Below, piece after piece: positions 33,601-41,994 of a stretch of 64,000 nucleotides of DNA. Position numbers and translations under genes: made by a program. The DNA is from Verrucomicrobiaceae bacterium (GTDB lineage Bacteria > Verrucomicrobiota > Verrucomicrobiia > Verrucomicrobiales > Verrucomicrobiaceae). Every line of letters starts with the position of its first letter. The first letter of the stretch is position 1. The notes under the pieces were generated by a model, which saw nothing but the letters and a program-made list of their open reading frames with translations, did no database searches and was not told the DNA's origin. The DNA lies in assembly GCA_947458455.1 (NCBI GenBank), contig CANGYJ010000004.1, forward strand, positions 1-64,000. The letters run 5' to 3'.

Positions 33601-34635
33601 GCTCGTGGCCGCGATGCGCACCCGCACGACGTAATCGCCCGCAGGCCAATCGCCAGGGATGCGGAAGGGCTGATACGGATTCGCGAACACATCCTCGATG
33701 GTCAGGAAGCTGCCTGTCTTCGCCGCTGGATGCGCCAGGTAAGCAAGCTGCTGCGGCACGGAATGCACCCAGTTCCGCCGACCCTGCTCGTCCGCATGCA
33801 CCGCATCTGTGAAGCCAAAATCCGATGGTGAAGGCGCGCCTTGGATCCTCTGCCACGCGAAGAAGAGATGCGTCGCATCGCCCTTCTTCTCCGCGCGGAT
33901 CTGCGCGACGACATCTGCATTCTCAGGCCTCGCCGCTGCTGCATTCACCGCTGCCGTCCACTTTTCGTAGCGCTCATGCGCATCCGTGCGCTCCTTCAGC
34001 GATACCGCGATGCGCGCATTGCGCTCCTCCGCTTCGACGTGCATCAACCGCGGCTTGGTCGCCGTCGGCGCGATGAACCGCGCGAAGTGCTCATCCAGCG
34101 CCTGCCGACCAAGCGCGAGGTATTGCTCAAACTGGTCCGACGACATGAAGAGCGATGAGCCCACGGTATCAAAGGTGCCCGCACCGCCATCGGCGGGCAG
34201 CTCGTTCACCCGCAAGTCCACGCCGAGCAGATCGCGGATGGTGTTCTTGTATTCGCGACGATTCAGGCGGCGCATCGTGATCTTGCCACCGGAGTCACTG
34301 AGGGCTGTGCGGGCCGTGACGAGCGTGCGGGAGAGGTCGTCGAGGAAATCGGTCTTGGCGGCAGGTGAGGGCTGCTTTTCGTCTTCCGGCGGCATTTCGC
34401 CCGAGTTGATGGAGTTCAGCACCTTTTGCCAAAGATCGGCCTTTTCGACTGAATCGAGCGTGAACGCGATGTCATCGAGCCGGACCTTGCCTTTTTGCTT
34501 CTCGGCATTGTGACAGGTGAGGCAGTTGTCTTTGAGAAAGGAGCGGTGCTTGGCATCGAGCAAGGCCTGGGGCGGCTCGGCGAGAAGCGTGGATCTGAAG
34601 GTGACGAGAACGAGGACGAGGACGAGCCGAGTCAT
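30664..34635 (-). CDS. Giant DUF1592-family protein with three jelly-roll repeats (copy 2)
   Basis: The ATG at 34635 gives 1323 residues with a signal peptide, a heme motif near residue 40 (NCLTCHNAEKQKGKVRLDDI) and DUF1587 (RRLNRREYKNTIRDLLGVDL). Three copies of a region of about 220 residues follow, beginning near residues 307, 523 and 750. Each has a GDY..R.RI strand pair, a TPKERHF-like motif in two of the three, and a closing ALWIDWIE-like motif. Then come DUF1595, DUF1592 (ELASRLSYFLWSAPPDDALL), DUF1588 (RGGLLGMAAILAMGSNGERT) with a second heme motif, CLQCHRKIDPIGFGLENFNA, and DUF1585. The extra repeats look like carbohydrate-binding domains. A palindrome copy is translated in frame near residues 967-990. 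Confidence 0.85.
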   Translation of the reverse strand: MTRLVLVLVLVTFRSTLLAEPPQALLDAKHRSFLKDNCLTCHNAEKQKGKVRLDDIAFTLDSVEKADLWQKVLNSINSGEMPPEDEKQPSPAAKTDFLDDLSRTLVTARTALSDSGGKITMRRLNRREYKNTIRDLLGVDLRVNELPADGGAGTFDTVGSSLFMSSDQFEQYLALGRQALDEHFARFIAPTATKPRLMHVEAEERNARIAVSLKERTDAHERYEKWTAAVNAAAARPENADVVAQIRAEKKGDATHLFFAWQRIQGAPSPSDFGFTDAVHADEQGRRNWVHSVPQQLAYLAHPAAKTGSFLTIEDVFANPYQPFRIPGDWPAGDYVVRVRIAATSNTPKERHFVEFGSQHDTGVRAVTSSHQVTGTMEKPQVIEIPLKFSPVNGHGFFFQEKGSYESEEVAHRLFAEAKKRNGIGPEFALWIDWIEVASANAPAFTKTIKQRREVELHANAMVGGTYNGYFKGGYEAAKKFMETRQPQKGIPDEQEAKFRIRGFEQHGPSFERYLNDPLTKTGAYLTIYNVHKDEVITLPPDQPSGWLKTKHEVEKAEPGDYLLRFRIGAVKGTPKERHFVALGSRKAGDEDFTLMQTLQISGTTDAPQIIEVPVSLAADGPRTFVLRERRDVKLDHELFTTAQKATGVGPPSALWIDWVEWKGPLVKQAPIANVERIEPEKRRADVERGHLRFQYLNEQYAKWKATGGDEKRLKEFGFTDKSHAEFAKVVWDSNNRWFQQYLDRPLSKTGLYLDNTVQETCEHAIDVPADLATGDYVMRVKIGRVPDMPTERAFLSFVEASPIDKDDRTFLANKQITATLDQPEVIELPFQIRPGGPRKFILMEKRPLKKETISLPGRTRQITDAKQRDPVLWIDWIEWQGPLNKIETGSQVKPVIAAGETNPRSVLETFAERAFRGKKPSAAFLDKLSVLYDVRRKAGDAHETALKEPLSVILASPGFLYLQEAGSTGEWGQKNKTSESHSPVPILLSKSELASRLSYFLWSAPPDDALLAADLTKPDILSREVDRLIASPKADDFVSGFVHQWLGMDRLDFFQFDTKQFRDFDESAKAAARREVYETFAHLLRNNGSLTQLLKSDEIHVNGLLATYYGIDGVSGDAFQKVKLPANSPRGGLLGMAAILAMGSNGERTSPVERGAWVLRKLLHNPPPPAPPNVPQLDRLAGKPISPRERLLAHQEEPQCLQCHRKIDPIGFGLENFNAAGKWRDVDHDPKTKKDWPIDLAGRFHNGPTFQTYFDLRDQIAAKSENFAQGFTEALIEYALGRPYGFTDAALADDIVKRAKAKDFSIREIIASLVTSREFGRK
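31665..31734. repeat. Stop-codon palindrome family, copy 5, inside a gene
   Basis: TCGACAAGAGAATGGGG (31665-31681) pairs with CCCCATTCTCCTGTCGA (31718-31734) with one mismatch. Here the element is translated in frame (TGEWGQKNKTSESHSPVPIL) just before the conserved ELASRLSYFLWS block of the giant DUF1592 protein. Confidence 0.9.
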
Positions 34636-34643
34636 GAGATTCA

Positions 34644-34709
34644 ATAGGCAAGAGAATGGGGGCAAAAGAATAGGGCCATTCATTCTCCTGCCCCCATTCT
34701 TCTGTCTAT
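34644..34709. repeat. Stop-codon palindrome, copy 6 (ATAGGC variant)
   Basis: The left arm begins ATAGGCAAGAGAATGGGGG and the right arm ends CCCCCATTCTTCTGTCTAT, with three mismatches. It lies 13 bases past the stop codon of DUF1552 copy 2 and just upstream of the DUF1592 copy 2 start. Confidence 0.88.
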
Positions 34710-34721
34710 AGATGCAGCCTG

Positions 34722-35996
34722 TTACACGATGAGTTCCTTCACCAAGCCGGTGCTATCGCCGTGGCGCTCGGCTTCGATGCCGAGGCCGTTCAGCATGGTC
34801 AGCCACACGTTGCAGAGCGGTGTGTCTTTGGGCAGCACGAGGTGGTGGCCGAGTTTGAGGTTCGCGGCTCCGCCGGTGAGGACGGTGGGGCAGTTGTCGA
34901 GGTAGTGGATGGTGCGGATGTTGCTGCCGTAGGCGAGGGCGATGTGATCAAACAACGTCGTGCCATCGGCTTCCTTCGTGGCCTTGAGCTTGTCGATGAG
35001 ACCGGCGAGCAGCTCGCTCTGAGTCGTGTCACGCTTCTGCGAGGCGGCCATGCGATCACCGGGGCTGTAGTGGCTCATGTCATGCGGCGCGACCTTGGTG
35101 CCGAGACTTTGCAGCAACGTGCCCACCGGCTGCCGGTAGGTGAGCACCCGCGTGCTATCCGTCTGCAAAGCGGCGACGATGAGGTCATACATCACTTCAA
35201 TTTCCGCTTTGCCTGCGAGACCGGGTTTGGGTTCGGAGACGGGCGGTTTGGACTTCGGCACGCTGAGCCATTGCTCGTCCTTGCCGAGTCGCACTTCGAT
35301 GTCGCGGATGCTTTGGTAGTATTCGTCGAGCTTGTCGATGTCCGTCTTGGTGAGACCGTTTTGCACGCGCTTCGCATCCTCCAGCACCGCATCGAGCACG
35401 CTGCGTTTCTGCGCCAGCATGGCCTGGCGCTCGCTCAGAGGCGTGGTGTCGTTCGAGAACAGGCGATGAAATGCCGCGACGGGATTTTCGAGTCCCGCCA
35501 TCGGTTTGCCGCGCGGGTCCCAGGCCATCGACAAGCCGGGTCCGTGGCCGGAGTTCGCCACGTCCGGAGTGTTAAGCTGGATCGAGGCAAAGCGCGTCTC
35601 CTTCCCCAGATGCGCCGCCGCCACCTGATCCGCGCTGATGCTGTTGTGGAAGCTCTGCCCCGGCTCCGCATAGCGATTCGCGCCCGTGAGCCAGAACGTG
35701 CTGCCCCAATGCGCCTCATTGGCGAACTTGTTGGCACAACCCTGCACCACCGTGATGTCTTTCTGATGCCGAGCGAGCGGCTTGAGGCCCTCAGAGATTT
35801 GCCAATCGGCCCCGACCTTCGTTATGTCCGGGAACCACGTCTCATTCGTCACGCCCCAGCCAAAGCCGAGGAATACCATGCGCTTCGGTGGTGTCGCGAC
35901 TTTCGGAGCGGCGAAGGCTTTGAAGCCGATGGAATCAAGCGCAGGCAATGCGATGAGCGTGCCGGTGCTGCGGAGAAAATGGCGGCGGGTGGTCAT
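34722..35996 (-). CDS. DUF1552 family secreted protein (copy 2)
   Basis: This 424-residue protein starts MTTRRHFLRSTGTLIALPAL, a Tat-like leader, then PPKRMVFLGFGWGVTNETWF, FLTGANRYAEPGQSFHNSIS ADQVAA and AYGSNIRTIHYLDNCPTVLT GGAANLKLGHH, the family pattern. It precedes DUF1592 copy 2 by 86 bases, the usual paired arrangement, though with the DUF1552 gene first. The two probably act together outside the cytoplasm. Confidence 0.85.
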   Translation of the reverse strand: MTTRRHFLRSTGTLIALPALDSIGFKAFAAPKVATPPKRMVFLGFGWGVTNETWFPDITKVGADWQISEGLKPLARHQKDITVVQGCANKFANEAHWGSTFWLTGANRYAEPGQSFHNSISADQVAAAHLGKETRFASIQLNTPDVANSGHGPGLSMAWDPRGKPMAGLENPVAAFHRLFSNDTTPLSERQAMLAQKRSVLDAVLEDAKRVQNGLTKTDIDKLDEYYQSIRDIEVRLGKDEQWLSVPKSKPPVSEPKPGLAGKAEIEVMYDLIVAALQTDSTRVLTYRQPVGTLLQSLGTKVAPHDMSHYSPGDRMAASQKRDTTQSELLAGLIDKLKATKEADGTTLFDHIALAYGSNIRTIHYLDNCPTVLTGGAANLKLGHHLVLPKDTPLCNVWLTMLNGLGIEAERHGDSTGLVKELIV

Positions 35997-36044
35997 GGGG
36001 CGCGGGGAATTGGAGAGGTGGAGTTTTGGAGTAATGAACTGAGT

Positions 36045-36060
36045 TTAGGCAGAAGAATGG
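36045..36060. repeat. Half copy of the stop-codon palindrome
   Basis: TTAGGCAGAAGAATGG matches the left arm of the GTAGGC variant but no right arm follows; the alpha/beta hydrolase stop codon lies 10 bases away. It is probably a truncated element. Confidence 0.65.
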
Positions 36061-36069
36061 TTTCCAGAT

Positions 36070-37086
36070 TCACTTCCGCTGTGGTTGATCCATCTCGCAA
36101 TCCGCATCCATCGGCACCGCGGGGCCGCTTTGATCGACAGGGTGTGTGAAGAGGTAGCGAAAGACCTCATCATACACCCACTGGCCCATGAGATCCTTCC
36201 CACCCGGCACGACGATGGTGTGGGCGCGGCCCGCGTTGTTTTTCACATCGATGTTCGTGATGAGGCGGCGTGTGTTGCCGTAGGGTGGTTTGGCGGCGTC
36301 GATGTTCACGATGGGGCCGTGGTGGTGCATCTTGAGCAGTTGCCACGAGCGGCAGTAGTGATCGGCGGTCCAACCGCCGTCGAGAATGTGCGTGAAGCCG
36401 AAAAAGCGGTTCGAGGGCGTGGCGGAGGGGCCACCTTGCCAGGTCTCGGTGTTGTCACGAGGGCCGGAAAACATCACCACGCGGTCCACCTTTTGACGCA
36501 TGGCAAAACGCGCCGAAGTCGTGCTGCCGTGAGAGATGCCGCTCATGATGACTTTCTCCCAGCGCAGGCCGTTGCCGTCGTCGGTGAGGAACTGCTGCCA
36601 CTTGCCCTCGGGGTTCGCTTTGACGAGCCATTTCACGAACTGCAACGAGCGCTCCATCATGCCATCCGACTTCGGGATGTTCACCAGCGGGCTGTGATCG
36701 TCACCCGTGGCGGCTTCGAGGCGGATATTGCCCAACACAGTGCCGGAGCCGTCCTCGTATTGGGCTTTGGTGATGCCAGCGAACCAGCCGTTCGAGTAAT
36801 GCGGCTGGATGCCGTGATAGCCGTAGCTGGAGATGCGCTCGAACAACCCTTGATTGTGCCCCATGAGCCAGATCACGAGTTTGCCCTGCGAAGGCACACG
36901 GCTATCCACGACGGCATGTTGAAGGTCGGCGGGTTTGCCCTTGTCATCGGTGAAGGTGAACTTGATCTCCGGGTGCTCCTTCGCACGCGGATCGATCTCG
37001 CTGGCTCGCTTCGAGAGATCAAAACGCTGGCTCTCGGCAGCGTGGAGGTGGGTGACGAGGAGGAAGGTGAGAAGGAGGGGTTTCAT
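36070..37086 (-). CDS. Secreted alpha/beta-hydrolase-like protein
   Basis: This 338-residue protein has a signal peptide (MKPLLLTFLLVTHLHA). GKLVIWLMGHNQGLFERISS and VIMSGISHGSTTSARFAMRQ contain the nucleophile elbow GISHG of an alpha/beta hydrolase. A likely catalytic histidine lies in AGRAHTIVVPGGKDLMGQWV or the preceding MHHHGPIVN. It resembles the BPSS1187-type family from memory. The substrate is unknown. It lies between the membrane anti-sigma-like gene and DUF1552 copy 2, in the same direction. Confidence 0.65.
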   Translation of the reverse strand: MKPLLLTFLLVTHLHAAESQRFDLSKRASEIDPRAKEHPEIKFTFTDDKGKPADLQHAVVDSRVPSQGKLVIWLMGHNQGLFERISSYGYHGIQPHYSNGWFAGITKAQYEDGSGTVLGNIRLEAATGDDHSPLVNIPKSDGMMERSLQFVKWLVKANPEGKWQQFLTDDGNGLRWEKVIMSGISHGSTTSARFAMRQKVDRVVMFSGPRDNTETWQGGPSATPSNRFFGFTHILDGGWTADHYCRSWQLLKMHHHGPIVNIDAAKPPYGNTRRLITNIDVKNNAGRAHTIVVPGGKDLMGQWVYDEVFRYLFTHPVDQSGPAVPMDADCEMDQPQRK

Positions 37087-37104
37087 GCGGATGTGGCGTG
37101 GATT

Positions 37105-37153
37105 GTAGGCAGAAGAATGATCGGAATAAGGCTGCCTCCATTCTACTGCCTGC
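37105..37153. repeat. Shortened stop-codon palindrome
   Basis: GTAGGCAGAAGAATG and CATTCTACTGCCTGC are inverted arms with two mismatches, but the central part is reduced, leaving 49 bases. It touches the stop codon of the membrane protein gene at 37153. Confidence 0.75.
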
Positions 37154-38100
37154 TAACGCTGGGCTATACGAACGGGCAATGCAGGCTGGGTCTTCAGGGT
37201 GAGACGCACATCGTCGGCATAAAGTGAGTCGAGCACTGCGGGGCGGATGTTGGGCCTGGCGGCGAGCTGGATGACGGCGAAACCGGCCTCAGAGGGCATG
37301 AAAACACGCGTCGATCCATGCCGCCAGCGCCCCACATCACCTCCGAGCGTGGTCTGCAGCGAGGAACCGCTGGCGAGCGACTCCGGCGCGGCAAAGGGCC
37401 ACTTCGCATGCATATCGGACGGATCACCGCTGAAGAGAAAAATCTGCGCGGTGAAGGTGACCGAGGGTTTCGTGTTGGCCGGTCTGTCATCGAGAAACCG
37501 AGCACTCAGCTCCAGCACCGCATCCGCCTCTGGCACCAGCCCGGCACGGAGCGGACGCAGGTCCACGATTTGAAAAATGTCACACGAGATGGCCGGGCCA
37601 GCCGGGTCCGCTTCATCGGCCCCTGGACTCACAAATCGCAAAACCTGCCGTCCATCGCTCGCGGTGCGCTCCACGATGTCCGCCTCGTCTCCGCTCCACA
37701 CACCGCTTTGACGCGGAAAACCGCGCCCGATGGCCCTTTGCTCAAAACTGCCGTCCACCAAGGAAGAAAGCCGCTCGGTGGTCGCCTTGGGCGATGAGAT
37801 GGCCCAGACGATGGAGGCGCTAAACAACCCGATGACGAGTCCTGCCGCCATCGCGGCGATGGGGCGGGTGATCCAAGTGAAACGCTTCTTTTCCGGAGTG
37901 CGGCTGAAGACGCAGCCACTTTGAAAAGCCTCCTGACGGAAGCGATCATGCAGCACCATCGAGCGCAGTTGAGTCTCGGCAAAGAGCTGGCGTTTCGCGG
38001 GATCATCTCGCATCACGGCTTCGAGTGCGGTCATCTCATCGGGCGTGAGCACGCCGTCCTGATGACGCATGAGCAGGTGGAGAAAGTCGGTGTCGTTCAT
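37153..38100 (-). CDS. FecR/anti-sigma-like single-pass membrane protein
   Basis: This 315-residue protein has a cytoplasmic N terminus (MNDTDFLHLLMRHQDGVLTP DEMTALEAVMRDDPAKRQLF) typical of PVC anti-sigma/FecR-like proteins, one membrane helix (PIAAMAAGLVIGLFSASIVW) and a beta-rich exported domain with FEQRAIGRGFPRQSGVWSGD. It overlaps the ECF sigma gene by four bases, so it probably holds that sigma factor inactive until an external signal arrives. Confidence 0.75.
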   Translation of the reverse strand: MNDTDFLHLLMRHQDGVLTPDEMTALEAVMRDDPAKRQLFAETQLRSMVLHDRFRQEAFQSGCVFSRTPEKKRFTWITRPIAAMAAGLVIGLFSASIVWAISSPKATTERLSSLVDGSFEQRAIGRGFPRQSGVWSGDEADIVERTASDGRQVLRFVSPGADEADPAGPAISCDIFQIVDLRPLRAGLVPEADAVLELSARFLDDRPANTKPSVTFTAQIFLFSGDPSDMHAKWPFAAPESLASGSSLQTTLGGDVGRWRHGSTRVFMPSEAGFAVIQLAARPNIRPAVLDSLYADDVRLTLKTQPALPVRIAQR

Positions 38101-38612
38101 GAGCCGGAGTCGGTTTGAAGGCGGGTGCGGATGCAGTCGCCGAGGGTTTTGTGCAGGCGGGCGAGAGCTTGATAGACGGTTTCGATCTTGCGGCCCATGA
38201 TCGCGGCCACATCGGTGCAGTTGCGACGCTCAAAGTAGCGCAGGCGGAGCAGCTCACGGTTGTTGGGCGTGATTTGCTCGACGCACTGACTCAGTGCCTC
38301 CTGCATGGTGTCCACACGGCTTTTCTCCGGCCACTCGTCAGCCAGCAGAGCGAGCATTTCATCACTCAGGCCCACATAGCGGCCATCACGAGCACGGAGA
38401 ATATCGATGGCGCGATTCTTTCCCGCGAGCCGAGCCCAGTTCATGACATGCGCCGTCGTCTCGAAGGTCTCCGCTCGCGCCACGGCCTTCACACAGACCT
38501 CCTGAAACACATCCTCAGCCAGATGAAAATCTCGCGTCACACTGGCAAAGAACGCCGTGAGCGGCAGCCGCTCGGCGAGCAGGGTGGCGGTGATGTCTTC
38601 CGGGGCGTGCAT
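38097..38612 (-). CDS. ECF-family sigma factor
   Basis: The ATG at 38612 gives 171 residues. Region 2 reads RDFHLAEDVFQEVCVKAVAR, then TAHVMNWARLAGKNRAIDIL; region 4 reads LSQCVEQITPNNRELLRLRY, CTDVAAIMGRKIETVYQALA RLHKTL. This resembles the Rhodopirellula/Verrucomicrobium sigma subfamily. Together with the overlapping membrane protein it forms a signal-transduction pair within the long cytochrome/DUF1552 block, which it may control. Confidence 0.88.
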   Translation of the reverse strand: MHAPEDITATLLAERLPLTAFFASVTRDFHLAEDVFQEVCVKAVARAETFETTAHVMNWARLAGKNRAIDILRARDGRYVGLSDEMLALLADEWPEKSRVDTMQEALSQCVEQITPNNRELLRLRYFERRNCTDVAAIMGRKIETVYQALARLHKTLGDCIRTRLQTDSGS

Positions 38613-38658
38613 GACTTTGCACAGACTACGGCGATTCTGGCGAAAACTCGACATCGCG

Positions 38659-40542
38659 TCACTTCTTCACTGCCTCTTCCACAAACTTCAGCAGCAGAGG
38701 AAAGGCCGGCTCGGGCATCTTGCCGTGATCGAAGCCGTCGAGTTCGTGCAGCATCGTATCCTTGTGACCGGTGAGCTTCATCATGCGCCAGAAGTAGGCG
38801 CACTCTTCGTAGCGGCCCATGAGTTCTCTTTCGCGATCGCCAGTGACGAGGAGGATGGGCGGCGCGTCTTTGCGGACGTGAAACAGCGGCGCGAGGTCGT
38901 CGATGATCGGCTGCGTCTCCTCGATGTCGCGCTCGTCGCGGATGGTGAAGTGCGTGATGACCTGTGGGCTGAGCGGGATGAGCCCGGCGAGGTCGTCAGC
39001 ATTCACGCCGTGCTTGGCGAGCCACTTCTTATCTAGGCCGCACATGAGCGTGAGGTAGGCTCCGGCGCTGTGACCGCTGACAAAGATGCGCTGCGGATCA
39101 CCGCCGAAGTCGGCGATGTGTTTGAAGGTCCATGCGATAGCAGCGGCAGCATCTTCGATGAAGACAGGCGATTTCACGCCGGGGCTGACGCGATAGTTCG
39201 CCGTGACGACGGCGATGCCTTGATTGCGCAACGGCAGCGGAATGGAGCGCTCGCCCTGTGTCAAACCGCCTCCGTGAAACCAGATGACGGTGGGAAACGG
39301 CTTCTTCGTGGCCGGTGCATACACATCGAGCCTGCAACGCTGGTTTTGCTCAGCCGTGATGCCTTTCTCCTCGCGGTAAAGCAACTCCGCGGTGAGGTGA
39401 TAGCCGCCGTCGATGATTTGTTTGCCGAGTTCGCGGCTCACGCTCGCGAGGATGGCCTCGGCTTCGGTAAATTTCGACGCAAACATCAGCGTGGCGGCTT
39501 CATCGAGCTTCGTGGCATTGCCGCCGCGTTTGCGGAGTTGGTAAAGCATGACCGGCAGGCGCAGATCCGCCGGATTGCCGCAGCGCGGGAGCTTTTCGAG
39601 ATGGCGGAAGCCGTTGTTGCGAGTCGGCTCGATCATCGTGCCCTCGCCGTAGTCGTTCCAGGTGGCGATCTGGATGAGCGGTGCCTTGCTTTCGAGCGCC
39701 TGAGTGAGCGATTCGCTCAACGTGAGGCCGTTTCGCGAAGCGATGCTGCCGTAGCTGTCATGCACGCCTGCTTGTTTGTAGATGTCTTTGAAGCCTGGGA
39801 ACGCGGTGGCGATGAAAGGCTGCTTCTGCGCATAAATGAGGCCGAGTTCCGTCTTCCACTGATCGGTGCTGAGAGCTTTGCCACCCGTGACCGGTGGCCA
39901 CGCGAAAGCGCCATCGAGTCCGTTTCCCTTCGCGAGATGCGCGAGACCAAACACGAGCGGTTGGGACTCCAGATTGAACTTCCACCTCAAATGCTGCGGC
40001 CCGAAGACGAGCAGCACCGGGCGGTCATCTTGGCGGACGTAGCTCGGATCGGCGAAAAAGTGCTCCTCGGCCCATTGCAGGTCTTTTTCGGCCTGTTTCG
40101 CGTCCTCGCCATTCTTGAGCGACTTCACCGCCTGGTCCTCGTAGCATACCGCGAAGCTCAAACCGGCCTTTTTCAGCCACGAGATGAACCTCTGCGTGTT
40201 GCGATGGTTCATCGCGTGGTCGTTGCGGTCGCTCGTGCCATACCAGTCAATGACCACACCATCGAGCCCGGCGATCTTCATGAGCAGCGCCTGGCATTCC
40301 AGCGCCTGATCATCCCCCGAGTCATACGGCCCGATGAGTGGGTAATCATGCGAGGCGATCTCCCGCTGGTCATCCCACTTCTTCTGCTCCGGGTCGAAGT
40401 GATTCATCGTCCAATGCCAGCCCCAGGCCCCGCTGACATCCTTCGTGGCATACCACGGCATGTAGTGCGCGAGAAGACGTGGCTCCGCCGAGAAAGCGGG
40501 GAGCAGAGGGCAGAGAACGAAGAGGATCAGGAGAAGGCGCAT
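38659..40542 (-). CDS. GH71/99-like domain fused to an alpha/beta-hydrolase esterase
   Basis: This 627-residue secreted protein (signal MRLLLILFVLCPLLPAFSA) has two parts. Residues about 20-330 resemble the GH71/GH99-like TIM barrel: LLAHYMPWYATKDVSGAWGW HW, AGLDGVVIDWYGTSDRNDHA, IATWNDYGEGTMIEPTR. Residues about 400-627 are a BD-FAE/carboxylesterase-like hydrolase: VIWFHGGGLTQGERS (oxyanion hole, near 424), IFVSGHSAGAYLTLMCG (nucleophile serine, near 490), and aspartate and histidine in ILLVTGDRERE and DGFDHGKMPEPA. It may cleave and deacylate an acylated polysaccharide. It lies 46 bases upstream of the ECF sigma gene start. Confidence 0.8.
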   Translation of the reverse strand: MRLLLILFVLCPLLPAFSAEPRLLAHYMPWYATKDVSGAWGWHWTMNHFDPEQKKWDDQREIASHDYPLIGPYDSGDDQALECQALLMKIAGLDGVVIDWYGTSDRNDHAMNHRNTQRFISWLKKAGLSFAVCYEDQAVKSLKNGEDAKQAEKDLQWAEEHFFADPSYVRQDDRPVLLVFGPQHLRWKFNLESQPLVFGLAHLAKGNGLDGAFAWPPVTGGKALSTDQWKTELGLIYAQKQPFIATAFPGFKDIYKQAGVHDSYGSIASRNGLTLSESLTQALESKAPLIQIATWNDYGEGTMIEPTRNNGFRHLEKLPRCGNPADLRLPVMLYQLRKRGGNATKLDEAATLMFASKFTEAEAILASVSRELGKQIIDGGYHLTAELLYREEKGITAEQNQRCRLDVYAPATKKPFPTVIWFHGGGLTQGERSIPLPLRNQGIAVVTANYRVSPGVKSPVFIEDAAAAIAWTFKHIADFGGDPQRIFVSGHSAGAYLTLMCGLDKKWLAKHGVNADDLAGLIPLSPQVITHFTIRDERDIEETQPIIDDLAPLFHVRKDAPPILLVTGDRERELMGRYEECAYFWRMMKLTGHKDTMLHELDGFDHGKMPEPAFPLLLKFVEEAVKK

Positions 40543-40692
40543 CAGGTCAAACGTTGGTCGTGTGGATCAAAGCAGAGTCGGGAAACCTTATCCACTCTCA
40601 AGCGGACCACGATGGGCAGGAGCGGCACTCGCATACTGCCGTGCCACCGTTCATCCGCCCAGCAGTGAGGCAGCCGCACTCTGAGCGCACCT

Positions 40693-41994
40693 TCAGGCGT
40701 GAAGCTCAGAAATCATTCCTGTGCTGGAGACAAAGCGATCAGCCTCGATACCGAGGTGCTGGAGCATGGTGACGAAGAGATTGCACAGCGGCTTGTTGTG
40801 CAGGGTGTCGAAGGCGAGGTGCTGGCCGTGTTTGAATCCGCCGCCCGCGAGGAGGACGGGGAGGTTGGTGCAGTTGTGGACGTTCGCATCGCCGAGGTTG
40901 CTGCCGTAGAGGACCATGGTGTGGTCGAGCAGGCGTTGGCCCGCGGCAGGTGTCGCGGCGAGTGCGGCGATGAGATCGCGGAGGTGGCGCATTTGTTGCA
41001 GGTCCACCTTTTCGAGTTCGGCGAGCTTTTCCTTCGATTGGCCGTGGTGGCTGAGATTGTGGTAGCCGTCGCGGGTGCGATGCTGTGCATCGATTTCAAA
41101 CACAGGCGTGGCGAAACCGTCCACCATGAGGGTGATGATGCGGGTGGAGTCGGATTCGAAAGCGAGCCGCGCCATGTCGAGCATGAGCTGGATCTTGGGG
41201 AAGAACCTCGCCTTGTCGGCGATGTCCTTGGGTTCGGTGGTCTTGATTTGCGGCTTGGGTTTCTGCTCCCACTCGCCGGAGATGGCGAGGCGCTCTTCGA
41301 GTTCACGCACGGAGGTCAAGTATTGGTCCAAACGCGAGCGATCCGTGGCGCTGAGTCCGCGTTGGAAACCGCGCATGTCTTCGCCTAATACATCGAGCAC
41401 GCTGCCGCGCTCTTGCAGGCGTTTGAGGGAGAGCGCAGTCTGCTTGGCATCGCCTTGGATGAACATTTTGCGGAACAAGGCCGCTGGGCTGTCTTCGGCG
41501 GGCAACAGCACGCCATCGCGTGTCCAGGAGAGGCTGCGGTTGGCCTTGTCGATGTTTACACCGAGATTCAGCGTTGGGAAACGCGTCACCTGGCCCAGTG
41601 ACTCGGCGGCGAATTGGTCGAGTGAAATGCTGTTGCGAAAGCCACTGCCCGTCGGGTCGCGTGCGGCGGTGAGGAAGCAGTTTTCCGTGCTGTGTCCACC
41701 CGTCACCGCCGGATGCGAAAGGCCGCTGCACACGGTGAAGTCGTTCCTGAAGGCCGCGAGTTCCTTCAAATAGGGCGAGAGTGTGTAGCTATTGCCTTTG
41801 TCCTTCGGAAAGAAGTGCTGAGGTAGCACACCGAGGTTATTGGAGATCAGAAGCATCCGCTTGGGTGGCTTCGATTCCGCAGCACGGGAGAAGACCGGTG
41901 TCATGCATTCGAGCATCGGAAGTCCGAGTGTAACGCCGAGGCCACGGAGGAAACGACGACGAGGAAGAGAAGTGGCGATGTGTGGTGCGTTCAT
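40693..41994 (-). CDS. DUF1552 family secreted protein (copy 3)
   Basis: The ATG at 41994 overlaps the upstream DUF1592 stop (ATGA). The 433-residue protein begins MNAPHIATSLPRRRFLRGLG VTLGLPMLECM, a Tat-like leader, then PPKRMLLISNNLGVLPQHFF, CSGLSHPAVTGGHSTENCFL, FRNSISLDQFAAESLG and LYGSNLGDANVHNCTNLPVL LAGGGFKHGQH. It pairs directly with DUF1592 copy 3. Confidence 0.88.
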   Translation of the reverse strand: MNAPHIATSLPRRRFLRGLGVTLGLPMLECMTPVFSRAAESKPPKRMLLISNNLGVLPQHFFPKDKGNSYTLSPYLKELAAFRNDFTVCSGLSHPAVTGGHSTENCFLTAARDPTGSGFRNSISLDQFAAESLGQVTRFPTLNLGVNIDKANRSLSWTRDGVLLPAEDSPAALFRKMFIQGDAKQTALSLKRLQERGSVLDVLGEDMRGFQRGLSATDRSRLDQYLTSVRELEERLAISGEWEQKPKPQIKTTEPKDIADKARFFPKIQLMLDMARLAFESDSTRIITLMVDGFATPVFEIDAQHRTRDGYHNLSHHGQSKEKLAELEKVDLQQMRHLRDLIAALAATPAAGQRLLDHTMVLYGSNLGDANVHNCTNLPVLLAGGGFKHGQHLAFDTLHNKPLCNLFVTMLQHLGIEADRFVSSTGMISELHA

